Origin: Spartobacteria bacterium
GTDB taxonomy: Bacteria; Verrucomicrobiota; Verrucomicrobiia; Chthoniobacterales; UBA10450
Length of the DNA stretch: 64,000 nt
NCBI GenBank assembly: GCA_003134765.1
Contig: PLCM01000021.1
Location: 57,275 to 121,274 of the forward strand
Direction of reading: 5' to 3'
Both the position numbers and the translations under genes were made by a program. A model generated the notes under the pieces. The model did not search any database, was not told where the DNA came from, and saw only the letters and a list, made by a program, of their open reading frames with translations. Every line of letters begins with the position of its first letter. Within the stretch, counting starts at the first letter, position 1. Of this stretch, positions 42,401-50,970 are shown piece by piece.

Positions 42401-45136
42401 GAACTCCGTGGTGTCACCGGCGGCGGCGAGACGATTGGTCTGCCAGGTGATGCGCGTCAGCCGAACTTTCGATTTTACCGCCGACGGCAGGACCTTCCCG
42501 TCCGTGCCTACCGCGATCAGCTCGATCGGCAACGCATTCCCTTCCTTGAAGACCCCGTCGAGCCGGCGGAACCCGAAATAATAATCCGAACTGTGCTGCA
42601 CGAACGAGCGCGACTCGGAAACGGTCTGCTGGCTGAGATCAGTCACTTCGCAAAGCAGCTTGGTCGCCCGAGGCTGCGGCGCCTTCGAGTTGACCGGCAC
42701 CTGGACGGCGATCTTCGCGTTCCCGTTTGCGTCGATGTCCGCGTCGCCCTGGGCGTTGAATTGCGAGATCCGATCGAGCGCTTTATTTAATCGGAAATCC
42801 TCGATCGCGTTGCCGAAGGCGAAATCAGAGAGGCCCTCGGGCCGGAACGAGTCGTCGCGTGCGACCAGCGACCAGGTGAGCTTCGCTTTCACGAGCGGCT
42901 TGCCCATGAAATATTTCGCGGTGACCGGCAGATCGAGCGCGAGCGGGCCGGTCGCGACCGGCGGCGCGGGAATCGTGATCTCGAACGCGTTCGGGCGATA
43001 TTCCTGCACCTGGAAATCGCAGTTGCCCGTCAGCTTGTGCTCCTTCTCGTCATCCACCGCTCCCACGCGATATTTCCCGAGGCTGCCGGCCGGGATGGGG
43101 ACATCTTCCGCGAACGATCCGAATTCCGAGAGCGCCACCGCTTTGTTAAAGATTTCGCGATCCTTGGCGTCATTGACCCTGATTGTGATCTTCTTGCCGG
43201 CTGGGAGGGTCGACTGATTTTCGTTCAGGTTCCGCGCGATTCCCTTCAGGTGGACGACGTCGCCGGGCTTGTAAACGCCGCGCTCCGTGAAAAGGAAAAT
43301 CGCGCGCACCTCGGATTCTTCTTCACCGGAATCGTCGGTGACACCGAGCCGGTAAAGCGGCACGGACGCGTCGCCGCTATTGATCGAAATGAGGTGACCG
43401 TCGCCCTCGCGCTGGGCGAAGACCCAGCGTGATTCGCTGGCGGAGGGCAGATGGGCGCCTCCCTGCGCATCCGTTACCGCTTCGCCCAGTTCCTTTTGCT
43501 CGGTATCGAGCAAACGCAATTGAACATTGCCGAGCGCCTCGCCAGTCATGAGCGAAAAAAGATGGAGCGTGAGTCCGCTCGGATCACGTTTCCAGACCGA
43601 GCCGATGTCGGTTAACTGCACGACGGCCTGGGTGCCCACGCGTTTCCGTTCGGCCGTCACCGGATCAATCGACTCTGCCGTCAGTAAGACCGCGCCCGTT
43701 TTGTGTTCCCCCAGAATTTCATCCCAGCTCAACGGCAGCGTTTCCGGCTTATCGAGACCGGCACTGGTCTTAAGCTCGCGGGTCCAAATGACCTGGCCCG
43801 GCAATTTGTCGACATCGACACGGGAATACATCTCGTCGGACGCGCGATCATCGGAGAATTCCTCGTACTTGTCGTAGGCCTTGATCGCGACCGGCGTGGT
43901 ATCGCCAGTGAACAGCCGCGCGGTCACGCGGATGCGCGGGACGTTCACTGAGAGCAAGCGAAAGCGCCGGGTTCCGGCGCGATGCTGATGGGTGGCGAAG
44001 TCTTCGAAGTAAAGCCGCGGCGCGATTTGCTTGAAAACAACGTCGTTCGTCTGAACGCGTTCGAATTTGAACGGTTCCTTGGCCGGTAAGCCTGCTTTCG
44101 TCGTGACCCGATACTTCGGGCCAAGCGCGAAATCGCCCTTGAGGGTGACCGTGTCACCTTCAACTTCGACCTTGAATTTATCCGGCACCGGCGCCACCGA
44201 AATCCAGCGCGAAACCGTCTCGACAGAGACCTCCTCAGCGAGCGGCTTCGAGAACTGGACAATAATGCGTCGGCCCGCTACCCGGTTGCTTTCGGCGGCA
44301 ATGCTTGAGATCGCGAAGGGCTTCACCGTGCCGATCACGATTTCCTTCCGCGCCGGCAGTGTCGCCTTCCATTCCGCCGCCGGCATGCCGGCTTCCACGA
44401 TCAATTTCCAATCGTTGCCGGGCGGCAGCGGCTTCGTCGCCGCGACGAAGACCACGTTCTTCCGAAGCGGCCGCGGCTTGTCGTTGTCCTTCTCGGTTTC
44501 CTCCTCCGATTCGGCCGGGGCCGGTTTTTCTCCCCAGGCCGAGAGGTTTCGGTCGTCACTCTGGTAACTCGGAAAAGCGCGATCGCTATTTTTCGGATCG
44601 TCGGCCTCGACCCGCGCGTCGACTTTCGTTCCCGCGGAGTTCGTGAACCGGAAGAATTTCGCGCAAGCGTCCACGCTTACATTTGCGTTGAACAGGACCA
44701 GGTAGCGCGGATTCGCGGGCGCATTTTCCGGATCGGCGCCCCCCAGGGCGGAAACGCCTTTGACGCGCAACGGCGGAGTTTCCACCGATTCGCGCAGGCT
44801 CGATTTCACGTCATGGCCGGCCGTGTCCTTAAGTCCCGTGCGCAACGAGATTTGATACTTCGTCCCGAGCGGCAGAATTCCCTTGGGCGCAAAGGTCCCG
44901 CTGCGGGTGCTGAGCCAGATAAACTGACCTTCGATCGTCGGCGCAAAAACCAGCGGCAAAACGGGCGCCGGCTTGCCAATCTGGTCGCCGGGCACCATCT
45001 CGGTGGCGAAACGAAGCTCGAACGTGCTCGTCGGCTCAAGCCGGCGCGACGGAAGCAGGAGTTGAACTGCTCGGTCTTCCGCAAACGCGGTGGTGGCCAC
45101 GGAGAAAATCAGCGCTAACCAAAATGATCGGGTCAT
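39488..45136 (-). CDS. Bacterial alpha-2-macroglobulin
   Basis: About 1882 residues from ATG 45136 (MTRSFWLALIFSVATTAFA signal, no lipobox Cys, so periplasmic and soluble rather than a lipoprotein as in E. coli YfhM). It has MG domains in the N-terminal half, a bait-region candidate near residues 1050-1100, and the thioester motif GCVEQ (Cys near 1423) in YPYGCVEQTTSSLLPWL. The C-terminal half has a complement-like alpha-alpha barrel and receptor-like domain. Traps attacking proteases by thioester coupling. It lies directly upstream of pbpC, the typical pair for repair and protection of the wall. Confidence 0.93.
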   Translation of the reverse strand: MTRSFWLALIFSVATTAFAEDRAVQLLLPSRRLEPTSTFELRFATEMVPGDQIGKPAPVLPLVFAPTIEGQFIWLSTRSGTFAPKGILPLGTKYQISLRTGLKDTAGHDVKSSLRESVETPPLRVKGVSALGGADPENAPANPRYLVLFNANVSVDACAKFFRFTNSAGTKVDARVEADDPKNSDRAFPSYQSDDRNLSAWGEKPAPAESEEETEKDNDKPRPLRKNVVFVAATKPLPPGNDWKLIVEAGMPAAEWKATLPARKEIVIGTVKPFAISSIAAESNRVAGRRIIVQFSKPLAEEVSVETVSRWISVAPVPDKFKVEVEGDTVTLKGDFALGPKYRVTTKAGLPAKEPFKFERVQTNDVVFKQIAPRLYFEDFATHQHRAGTRRFRLLSVNVPRIRVTARLFTGDTTPVAIKAYDKYEEFSDDRASDEMYSRVDVDKLPGQVIWTRELKTSAGLDKPETLPLSWDEILGEHKTGAVLLTAESIDPVTAERKRVGTQAVVQLTDIGSVWKRDPSGLTLHLFSLMTGEALGNVQLRLLDTEQKELGEAVTDAQGGAHLPSASESRWVFAQREGDGHLISINSGDASVPLYRLGVTDDSGEEESEVRAIFLFTERGVYKPGDVVHLKGIARNLNENQSTLPAGKKITIRVNDAKDREIFNKAVALSEFGSFAEDVPIPAGSLGKYRVGAVDDEKEHKLTGNCDFQVQEYRPNAFEITIPAPPVATGPLALDLPVTAKYFMGKPLVKAKLTWSLVARDDSFRPEGLSDFAFGNAIEDFRLNKALDRISQFNAQGDADIDANGNAKIAVQVPVNSKAPQPRATKLLCEVTDLSQQTVSESRSFVQHSSDYYFGFRRLDGVFKEGNALPIELIAVGTDGKVLPSAVKSKVRLTRITWQTNRLAAAGDTTEFESKPELHVEWERELTTSPGLGTDRKPIVATLPDALAGKPGQYLLEATGKDAQGHDILTSVTFEVAGPTETVWNYRNPYAIDLVTDKENYNPGQTATILVKTPIAGDALVTVERDRVLRSFVARLSGNAPSVQVPLLETDAPNVFVSVMLLRGANDSPRKIKAPEYRIGYCEVKVARPNDKLAVTVKPGGPTAKPGEKVQVDADVHDGTGKAAADSEVVLFAVDEGVLSLTGYKTPDPLTFFNQRRRLGVQTSLTLPTLLKEDADESDFANKGYLIGDAKGGPPMLEGLRKNFLACAFWNATLRTDGQGRVHAEFTAPDSLTRYRLIAIAASKQNQFGTGESAVEISKPILLEASLPRFGNLGDKIILRAVLHNNTDVAGEADVELQLDATAKAAETKRHVNLPAKGSIPLDFPAELVATGHGQWRWSVRFTGPGQNGELTDALQSDLDVNYPAPLVREVQTKRIESNELEIRISDPQILEGTGKVDVNVANTRVTEIRESLRQLLHYPYGCVEQTTSSLLPWLTVRDLRATLPELAKSDAEIAEVVNRGVNMLLSMQTSSGGLSYWPGGREPMLWGSAYGGLALALAQREKFPVPVPETKKLFGYLSEQLRGTAKDATGYGLSDRCLAVYTLAIAGKPEPAYHDLLFQKRAKLSAEDRALVALAVIESKGPKAMIDELLRMPEGNDGYVEQFFGSVARENALHLMAWTLHQPASPRVDELATELFSRRSNGHWSTTQANAWSVLALSSYLRKIETGDRNATGEVRWNKATTPFSLSEAKPLATATFPIEGKGSAEPIHLSKTGGKVYTETTAEARPKLIEQPRQNRGYTITRRYAKLGDDGKLGAAENLRVGDRVLVTLDIAVPRRATYLAVVDPLPGVFEAINPAFKSQEVVAGETLGTEWVSDYKELRTDRALFFSDLLYPGQYTLRYLARVISAGEAIAPSAKIEEMYHPERMGTTETLRVHTESLK

Positions 45137-45214
45137 CTTGGAAGCGGAGATTAGCACGCCGCGCCATCGTTAGTAACTCAATTCGCGTCTTGACGAGTCT
45201 CCTGCTCTTTAACC

Positions 45215-45305
45215 GTCATCTCGAGCGAAGCGGAAGCGTAGTCGAGAGACCCCGTGGAGCGTCGCGCGACGGCCGACGGGACCCCTCGACTTCGCTCGGG
45301 ATGAC
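45215..45305. repeat. 90-bp palindromic element (copy 5)
   Basis: gtcatctcgagcgaagcgga to cttcgctcgggatgac, 91 bp. Between the alpha-2-macroglobulin start and tRNA-Leu(CAA). Confidence 0.8.
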
Positions 45306-45370
45306 TTACCAGGTGTGCGCTTTTTCACTTGCACGCCCCCCGTCCGGTGCGAAACGGTTAGCCTTCACCA

Positions 45371-45454
45371 GCCGGCGTGGCGGAACTGGCAGACGCGCTG
45401 GACTCAAAATCCAGTACTCGCAAGAGTGTGTGGGTTCGAACCCCTCCGCCGGTA
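45371..45454 (+). tRNA. tRNA-Leu (anticodon CAA)
   Basis: Acceptor GCCGGCG/CGCCGGT (terminal G-U), anticodon stem CTGGA/TCCAG around loop CTCAAAA (anticodon CAA), long variable arm, T-loop TTCGAAC, discriminator A, no encoded CCA. Reads UUG. One mismatch in the T-stem. Confidence 0.9.
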
Positions 45455-45481
45455 GGGCTTTCCAATGGACGTCGAAACGCC

Positions 45482-45617
45482 GTCGTTCTTCCGGAATCGA
45501 TCCGCGGCTCTGCCTGTCCTGGATATTCTCGATGCCGTAGCTGGTCGATGTTTCTGCCTGCTTCGCTTCGACCGAGTCTGCTGCAACCGTTCCGCCGCTC
45601 TTGAGAACAACGGGCCC
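45482..45617 (-). pseudogene. Truncated fourth paralogue or in-frame extension after stop
   Basis: Directly after the TAG stop of the next gene upstream on this strand, the same frame continues: GPVVLKSGGTVAADSVEAKQ, then AETSTSYGIENIQDRQSRGS. This resembles the tail of the gene just before the stop (ADSDSAEAKEAMSAGSYSTK, SIQDKQDQGISP). So either a C-terminal duplication was separated by a stop codon, or a fourth paralogue was fused and lost. No start codon or RBS is seen for it. Confidence 0.6.
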
Positions 45618-46166
45618 CTAGTGAGGGCTGATGCCTTGATCCTGCTTATCCTGGATACTCTTAGTGCTGTAGCTACCCGCGGACATGGCCTCCTTGGCTT
45701 CGGCCGAATCGGAATCGGCCCAATGCGCCGCGATGTTACTGCCAAGTTTCTTCCCAATCCACACCATCGGTTTTCCGTTCTTGCCCATGGGCGCGCTGTT
45801 CTTGTCTTCCGCCGCAACCTGCCCGGTGATGTTCAAACCCGCTCCGACGTCGATTCTCATGGCCACGCCGCCTGCAGCTAATTTTTCCGCCGCGACGGCA
45901 TTCGCCGCTACCTTCTTTTTGCCCGCGGAGACGACGAGCGCGTAATGGCTGCCTTTAGGCGCGCTCTTTGAATTGAACTGCACGACATAACCGCCCGGCT
46001 TTAGAGTGCCGGTCGCAAAGCTTCCGCTCGAGTTCGTTGCGCCCCTGTAGGCTGCCTTGCCGCCGGAATCGGCGACGGTCACGTTCATCACAGGAATGGC
46101 GCCATACGCGATGGACGTTGTGGCACAAATTAAGCCGACGAAAATATTACGGGCGGTAGTGTTCAT
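45618..46166 (-). CDS. Small exported protein, paralogue 1
   Basis: 182 residues from ATG 46166, chosen because it is preceded by GGTGAGGAC and begins a signal peptide (MNTTARNIFVGLICATTSIA). The mature part has a carboxypeptidase-regulatory-like/transthyretin-type beta-sandwich: VMNVTVADSGGKAAYRGATN, SSGSFATGTLKPGGYVVQF, then GAGLNITGQVAAEDKN, and a C-terminal VWIGKKLGSNIAAHW. Function unknown. It shares this plan with the next two genes on the same strand, so they arose by tandem duplication. Confidence 0.7.
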   Translation of the reverse strand: MNTTARNIFVGLICATTSIAYGAIPVMNVTVADSGGKAAYRGATNSSGSFATGTLKPGGYVVQFNSKSAPKGSHYALVVSAGKKKVAANAVAAEKLAAGGVAMRIDVGAGLNITGQVAAEDKNSAPMGKNGKPMVWIGKKLGSNIAAHWADSDSAEAKEAMSAGSYSTKSIQDKQDQGISPH

Positions 46167-46229
46167 GTCCTCACCATAACTGGTCCTTTTTTTTCGGCCA
46201 AGCAAAAAGAGCGGTGTGGTCTGGTTTGC

Positions 46230-46322
46230 CATCATTCCGAGCGTAGCGGAGCGGAGTCGAGGAATCCCGTGGCGTAACTGGCTGCAGGGTCACGGGATCC
46301 TTTCGACTGCGCTCGGGATGAC
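46230..46322. repeat. 90-bp palindromic element (copy 6)
   Basis: catcattccgagcgtagcgg to tgcgctcgggatgac, 93 bp, between paralogues 1 and 2. Confidence 0.8.
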
Positions 46323-46402
46323 GTAAACTGCACCGGCAAGCGGCTGGCTGCCGCTCTTCGATTTAGTGAGGCATGGGCGACTGCGAGCCGGGGCGTATGG
46401 CC

Positions 46403-46897
46403 TTACGGCCGGGTCGTCATCTTGTCCTGCGTCTGGCTCAGCGACGTGTGGAAACCTTCCTGATGGGCGTCTTGAGCGCGGTCTTGCATCCTGGTCAGGT
46501 TGTCCCTGCTGGTGGCGGAACTATTCGCGCTGCTCCCGGCCCAGACTTGCCCGGTAATGTTTAATCCCGCTCCAACTTCCACTTTCAGGGCGACTCCGCC
46601 GCCAAGAAACCTCTCACCGGCAACCGCGCTGGCGACGACCTTTTTCTTTCCGGCAGCGATGACAATGGAGTATTGACCGCCTTTCACCGACGAGTTCTTG
46701 GCGATGATCTGCACGACGTAATTGCCAGGTGGAAGCTTCGCGGTTGCAAAACCGCCATCGTCTTTCGTCGCCCCCTTGAACGCAGCTTTGCCGGCGGGAT
46801 CGGAAACCATCACGTTCATCGACGGAACGCCGGCATTCGCGACCGACGCCGCAACTAAAAAGAGACCGAGCCAGAATTTGGGGAATAGATTTTTCAT
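46403..46897 (-). CDS. Small exported protein, paralogue 2
   Basis: 164 residues from ATG 46897 with signal peptide MKNLFPKFWLGLFLVAASVA. SMNVMVSDPAGKAAFKGATK, DDGGFATAKLPPGNYVVQI, AAGKKKVVASAVAGERF and GAGLNITGQVW align with paralogue 1 at almost every block, but the C-terminal VWIGKK-HW part is absent and is replaced by a Gln/Asp/Ser-rich tail. No catalytic motif. Confidence 0.7.
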   Translation of the reverse strand: MKNLFPKFWLGLFLVAASVANAGVPSMNVMVSDPAGKAAFKGATKDDGGFATAKLPPGNYVVQIIAKNSSVKGGQYSIVIAAGKKKVVASAVAGERFLGGGVALKVEVGAGLNITGQVWAGSSANSSATSRDNLTRMQDRAQDAHQEGFHTSLSQTQDKMTTRP

Positions 46898-47074
46898 TCG
46901 GCAAAGTAATGCTCCCGCCCCTTCGTAAAAGGAAAGATAACCAACGCTCGTTCGCGCCGGAAAGGCTAGCTCTTTGATTGGCACTGGCGCGCTGGTCAGA
47001 ACCACTTCGTGCGATGGGCGGAGGTCCTGGCGTCGAGCTGTTTATCTCTGGAGACTGTTCTGCGCATCCCCGCG

Positions 47075-47620
47075 CTATCGCTGTATCTGCTGCACTCCCT
47101 CGACCCTCATCGCATACCCATTGTGATGGCGAGCGGCCATGGCTTCCGGCGAGCCTTCCTCCACCCAGTGCCCGGGGAGATTGCTGCCGGGTTCCTTCAT
47201 TATCCAAATCATGTTCTTCAAGGCACCCGACGCGACTTGGCCGTGGATCCTCGCGCCCGGTCCAAGATCGACAACGACATCGACCCCGGCCGCAAGGGCA
47301 TTGCTCGTTAGGCCACTTTTATTTACCGCACGTTTTGTCCCATCAATCTTGATCGAGTACAACGTGGCAACGATAACCTTATCCGATGTGCTGTGGTGGA
47401 GGTCTTCCGCTTTTCTCGCGCGGAACGTCAATGTGTACGAGCCAGCTGCCAGAGCTTCAATGGCAAAGTTGCCGCGGGCATCCGTGACCGCACTGTCTCT
47501 GGGCCTTTGTTTCACGATCACGTCGACTTGGGCTACGCCGCGAGGCGGTTCACCGCCGTAAATGACTTGCGTCGCAAGAGCGACGAGCAGAGAAACGATA
47601 CCACGTGTCATGCGCTTCAT
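47075..47620 (-). CDS. Small exported protein, paralogue 3
   Basis: 181 residues from ATG 47620 (MKRMTRGIVSLLVALATQVI signal); the next ATG (MTRG) is 9 bp on. AQVDVIVKQRPRDSAVTDAR, GNFAIEALAAGSYTLTFRAR, GARIHGQVASG and a C-terminal MIWIMKEPGSNLPGHW match paralogue 1 (VWIGKKLGSNIAAHW), so the tail of paralogue 2 is the derived one. Function unknown. Confidence 0.7.
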   Translation of the reverse strand: MKRMTRGIVSLLVALATQVIYGGEPPRGVAQVDVIVKQRPRDSAVTDARGNFAIEALAAGSYTLTFRARKAEDLHHSTSDKVIVATLYSIKIDGTKRAVNKSGLTSNALAAGVDVVVDLGPGARIHGQVASGALKNMIWIMKEPGSNLPGHWVEEGSPEAMAARHHNGYAMRVEGVQQIQR

Positions 47621-47725
47621 GACTCCAGAGTTTAACGTGCACCTTGGTCTTGGGAAGCAAAAAACTCGCGCGCCGGCTCGATTCCGCGACCACCGGGTGT
47701 CACTCGTCGCAACGAACGTTCGTTA

Positions 47726-49948
47726 TTACAAGACCGTCTTTGGCTCCGGTCCTGCAAGAATTTTCTGGAAACGCGGATCGCTTCGGAGCGCATCCCATTC
47801 CCAACGGAGACGAAGATCAGCGAGCGTGATGTTATTAGGAAAATCCGAACACTCGACCGGTCCGGGAGTGAAGAGCAGACGCTCAATCAGCGTAATGGCC
47901 TGGTCCGGCTCGCCCACGAGTGCATAAACCAGCGCCAGGCTGGCCGCATGGTTGGCGCCGTGAAATGCGTTTTGGCTTTCTGGCTCGAGTTCGACAGCGC
48001 GACGAGCTTCGCGAATGGCATCGTCCTTCCTCTGCATGTAGGCGTAGAGTAACCCAAGTTCGGCATGACGCCCGGCAGCGTCGGGATTGTCGCGCGCCCG
48101 CTTTTCGGCATCTGGCGTCGCCGCGGCAAAATAGCGCTGGGCCGATTCGATGTCACCGCGAGCCAGGGCAAGACGGCCCTGGTAATATGTTTTCGCTGCG
48201 TATCCGGCGGGAGAAAAATTTTCTAATCGAGCGTCAGTCAGAATCTTTTCCGCTGTGGCATAATCCCGCTCCAGCATGGCCAGGTCCCAGCGTGACACCG
48301 TCAGCAATCCATTGGTGTCAACGCTGGCCGGGATGTTTTCTAAAATCTTTCTGGCCGCCGCGGAATTGCCGTTGCGAAACACTTCCAGGTAAGCAAGGCC
48401 AATCTTGGGATGCACGAAATCGGGCTTGATCGCCAGCGCGCGATTGAAACCGGCGGTAGCGGCAGGCCAGTCACGCATAAAAAGGTAATTGTTGGCCACT
48501 TGGAAAGCGATGGAGTGATTGCGAGGATCGAGGGACAGGGCGCGTTCGTAGCTGGCCCGCGATTCGCGCCAGCGTCCCTGCCGGCGATAGATGCCACCAA
48601 TGTAGCTGTAGACCTCGGCGTTATTGGGAGAAGTCGCCTCCGCGACCTCGAACTCCTGAAGCGCTGCGTCATACTTCTTCTCCCCCCAATAGAGGCAAAG
48701 ACCTAGAGCCATATGCGCTTCACCCAAGGCTGGCGATAATCGCAGAGCTTCCTCCGCCAGGGCGCGAGCTTTGACCTTACGCGCCCGATCATCTACGGAC
48801 CAGCTATTGAGAATGGAGGCCTGCGCATAAGCTACGGCGAACCCTGGATCAAGCGCGATGGCTTGCATGTAGATCTTCTCCGCTTCGACGTAATCTTCCG
48901 TCCCACGCGCCGTCAGGTAAAGCACGTAGGCCTCCGAGCTAGTAGTGGGTCTGGCATCAAGACGCGCCTTTTCTTCCGGCGCGAGCTTCGCTTCCAAAGC
49001 GGTCGCGATCCGTTGGGCGATATCACTCTGGATCGCGAAGACATCCGCCAGTTCGCGGTCGTAGGTCTCGGCCCAGACATGCGTATTCGTGCGTGTTTCT
49101 ATTAGCTGGGCCGTGACGCGCACCTTTCCGCCGGCGCGCCGCACGCTTCCTTCGAGAACATTAGCAACCCCCAGCTCCTGTCCGATCTCGCGAAGATTCC
49201 GATGCGGACCGGCAGCATAACTCGCGACGCTCGTGCGGGAGATGACCTTGAGATCGGCGAATTTGGCGAGCGCGGTCAGAATGTCGTCCTGCACTCCCTC
49301 GGAGAAAAATGCGTTCTCCTTGTCGTCGCTGAGGTTGGCGAACGGCAGCACGGCAATGCTTTTTTCCGGAATGACCATCTTAGCAGATGGAATTTTGGCC
49401 CGCGCTTCAGGTGAATTTTGTGTTCGGCCGCGCCAGAAAAAGACCGCGGCAACGCTCAGCACCAGCAGGACTGCGGTCGCAAGCAAGATTGGCCTGAAAC
49501 TGTGGCGGTGATTCGGCTCGGCAACCGAAGCAACACATTCTGTCTTGTTCTCCGCAGGGGCGATTGCGGCCTCCGGTATTCTCCGCGGCTGCGGGCCTGC
49601 ATCGGCCTCGCGAGTTTTGACGTCGGCGACAAAGCGGTAGCCGCGGCCTGGCACCGTGACGATGTAATGATGCAAACCGGGCGTTTCCCCAAAAACGCGG
49701 CGCAGGGTTGAGATGTTTTGGGTGAGATTATTCTCTTCGACGATGGAATCTGGCCAGACCGCCTCCATCAAGCGCTCCTTGTCGAGCACGGCGTCGTGAT
49801 GCTCGACCAGGTAGAGGAGCGTCTCAAAAACCCGCGGCGTCAGCGGCACCTTCGCGCCCGCTCGCCACAAAACGCGTTTTCGGGCGTCCAGGCGGAAATC
49901 GCCGAACTCGTAAACGTGCCCAGGCGGAGCATTTATCGCGAGTTTCAC
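47726..49948 (-). CDS. CadC-like membrane transcription regulator with TolB-like and TPR domains
   Basis: 740 residues. Residues 12-110 are an OmpR/PhoB-type winged helix (YEFGDFRLDARKRVLWR, LTPRVFETLLYLVEHH, NNLTQNISTLRRVF, YIVTVPGRGYRFVADV). A single membrane helix at about 152-172 (PILLATAVLLVLSVAAVFFW) is followed by a TolB-like segment (KSIAVLPFANLSDDKENAFF, DDILTALAKFADLKVISRTS) and at least eight TPR-like helices. CadC-type proteins bind DNA from the membrane. The divergent neighbour at 50239 and the three small paralogues downstream are possible targets. Confidence 0.85.
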   Translation of the reverse strand: MKLAINAPPGHVYEFGDFRLDARKRVLWRAGAKVPLTPRVFETLLYLVEHHDAVLDKERLMEAVWPDSIVEENNLTQNISTLRRVFGETPGLHHYIVTVPGRGYRFVADVKTREADAGPQPRRIPEAAIAPAENKTECVASVAEPNHRHSFRPILLATAVLLVLSVAAVFFWRGRTQNSPEARAKIPSAKMVIPEKSIAVLPFANLSDDKENAFFSEGVQDDILTALAKFADLKVISRTSVASYAAGPHRNLREIGQELGVANVLEGSVRRAGGKVRVTAQLIETRTNTHVWAETYDRELADVFAIQSDIAQRIATALEAKLAPEEKARLDARPTTSSEAYVLYLTARGTEDYVEAEKIYMQAIALDPGFAVAYAQASILNSWSVDDRARKVKARALAEEALRLSPALGEAHMALGLCLYWGEKKYDAALQEFEVAEATSPNNAEVYSYIGGIYRRQGRWRESRASYERALSLDPRNHSIAFQVANNYLFMRDWPAATAGFNRALAIKPDFVHPKIGLAYLEVFRNGNSAAARKILENIPASVDTNGLLTVSRWDLAMLERDYATAEKILTDARLENFSPAGYAAKTYYQGRLALARGDIESAQRYFAAATPDAEKRARDNPDAAGRHAELGLLYAYMQRKDDAIREARRAVELEPESQNAFHGANHAASLALVYALVGEPDQAITLIERLLFTPGPVECSDFPNNITLADLRLRWEWDALRSDPRFQKILAGPEPKTVL

Positions 49949-50238
49949 AAAGTTTCAGAAAAATTCAGTCGCATCCTAAGGACTTTCAGACCGGTTTGTT
50001 GGAAACTGCCATGAAGAACGGACACAACCGACACCATTCCTTCACCGACAAGAGTAGCAAAAGAGAAAAAAAGAACCAAGAGAAAGAACCAAAACCATGC
50101 GAAGAGACGCGCCCACGTCATCGCGTTGGTCTGCATGGCGATGGCCGGCGGGCAAAATGCGCACGCGGGCAGGATCGTCATCGTCGCGGGCACCGGACAA
50201 AAACGCCCCCAGGAGCCAGGGAAGAAAGGAACCGAATT

Positions 50239-50655
50239 ATGACACGAAATATTCCATCTCTCATCTTGCTCACGAGTCTCGCCGCGGCGGCAGTTTCGCT
50301 GAACGCGGAACCGACGCCGAGCGCCGATCGCACTTCGATAGAGAGCCCAAAGCCACAAGCCAAAACCAAAGTCGTCCCCAAAATTGTTCCCGCGCCGCCG
50401 TTAGCGGAAGGTTGGAGCTACGTAAAGGGCGAATGGATTCATTCAGAGGGTTACAAGTATGTGAAGGGCCAGGTCATTCGCACCGGCGCGCAAACTCACA
50501 AAAGTCCACCGAAGCCGCCTTCGAAGGCGCTTCTGAATTCTGTGAAAACCAAGCCAGGGCCCTCTCCCGATCCGAACAGCGCCGCCGCCAAAGCCGCCCA
50601 GAAAGAGCGGAACCTCGCTCCGCGTCCCGCCTCGCAAACCGGCACGAACTTATAA
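50239..50655 (+). CDS. Small exported protein with two YVKG repeats
   Basis: 138 residues. ATG 50239 is preceded by GAAGAAAGGA and gives a signal peptide MTRNIPSLILLTSLAAAAVS. The centre repeats a motif: GWSYVKGEWIHSEGYKYVKG, then QVIRTG; the rest is Pro/Ala/Lys-rich and probably unstructured. No family recognised. The ATG overlaps the stop of an upstream, start-less frame as ATGA. Confidence 0.6.
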   Translation: MTRNIPSLILLTSLAAAAVSLNAEPTPSADRTSIESPKPQAKTKVVPKIVPAPPLAEGWSYVKGEWIHSEGYKYVKGQVIRTGAQTHKSPPKPPSKALLNSVKTKPGPSPDPNSAAAKAAQKERNLAPRPASQTGTNL

Positions 50656-50970
50656 CGCCGTGAACCCGACAATGGGCCCGGCTTGCTACTCCGCGCGCCA
50701 AGTTGATTCAGGATTGATAGAGACTCCAATGAACCCGATTCCGCAATTAGGTGAGAGTGGAGTAGCGCCGCTGGTGTTGGCTCGCGCGGACAAGCTGGGA
50801 TTGATTGAGCGTACCGCGATGCCGCTTAGTGGAACCGTTACTCGAACGGACCGGGCGACATTAGGCATCGATCGCGCATTGGCTGGCAACGCTCGCTCTT
50901 ATCCGCGCCCTGCTCGCGCCGCCAGAGCCCACCTTTGAACTTTTTCCAGCTCGGTTTGTCGTCATCGTCT
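50656..50970. other. Spacer without a convincing gene
   Basis: About 315 bp between the small exported protein and the first hydrolase. A 92-codon plus-strand frame exists (50660-50938) but has no good RBS, no domain and irregular composition. No hairpin family of the window is present. Probably a 5' region with the promoter of the hydrolase pair. Confidence 0.4.

Noticed and set aside
50660..50938. 92-codon frame before the hydrolase pair
   Set aside because: No RBS, domain or signal peptide; composition not like neighbours.
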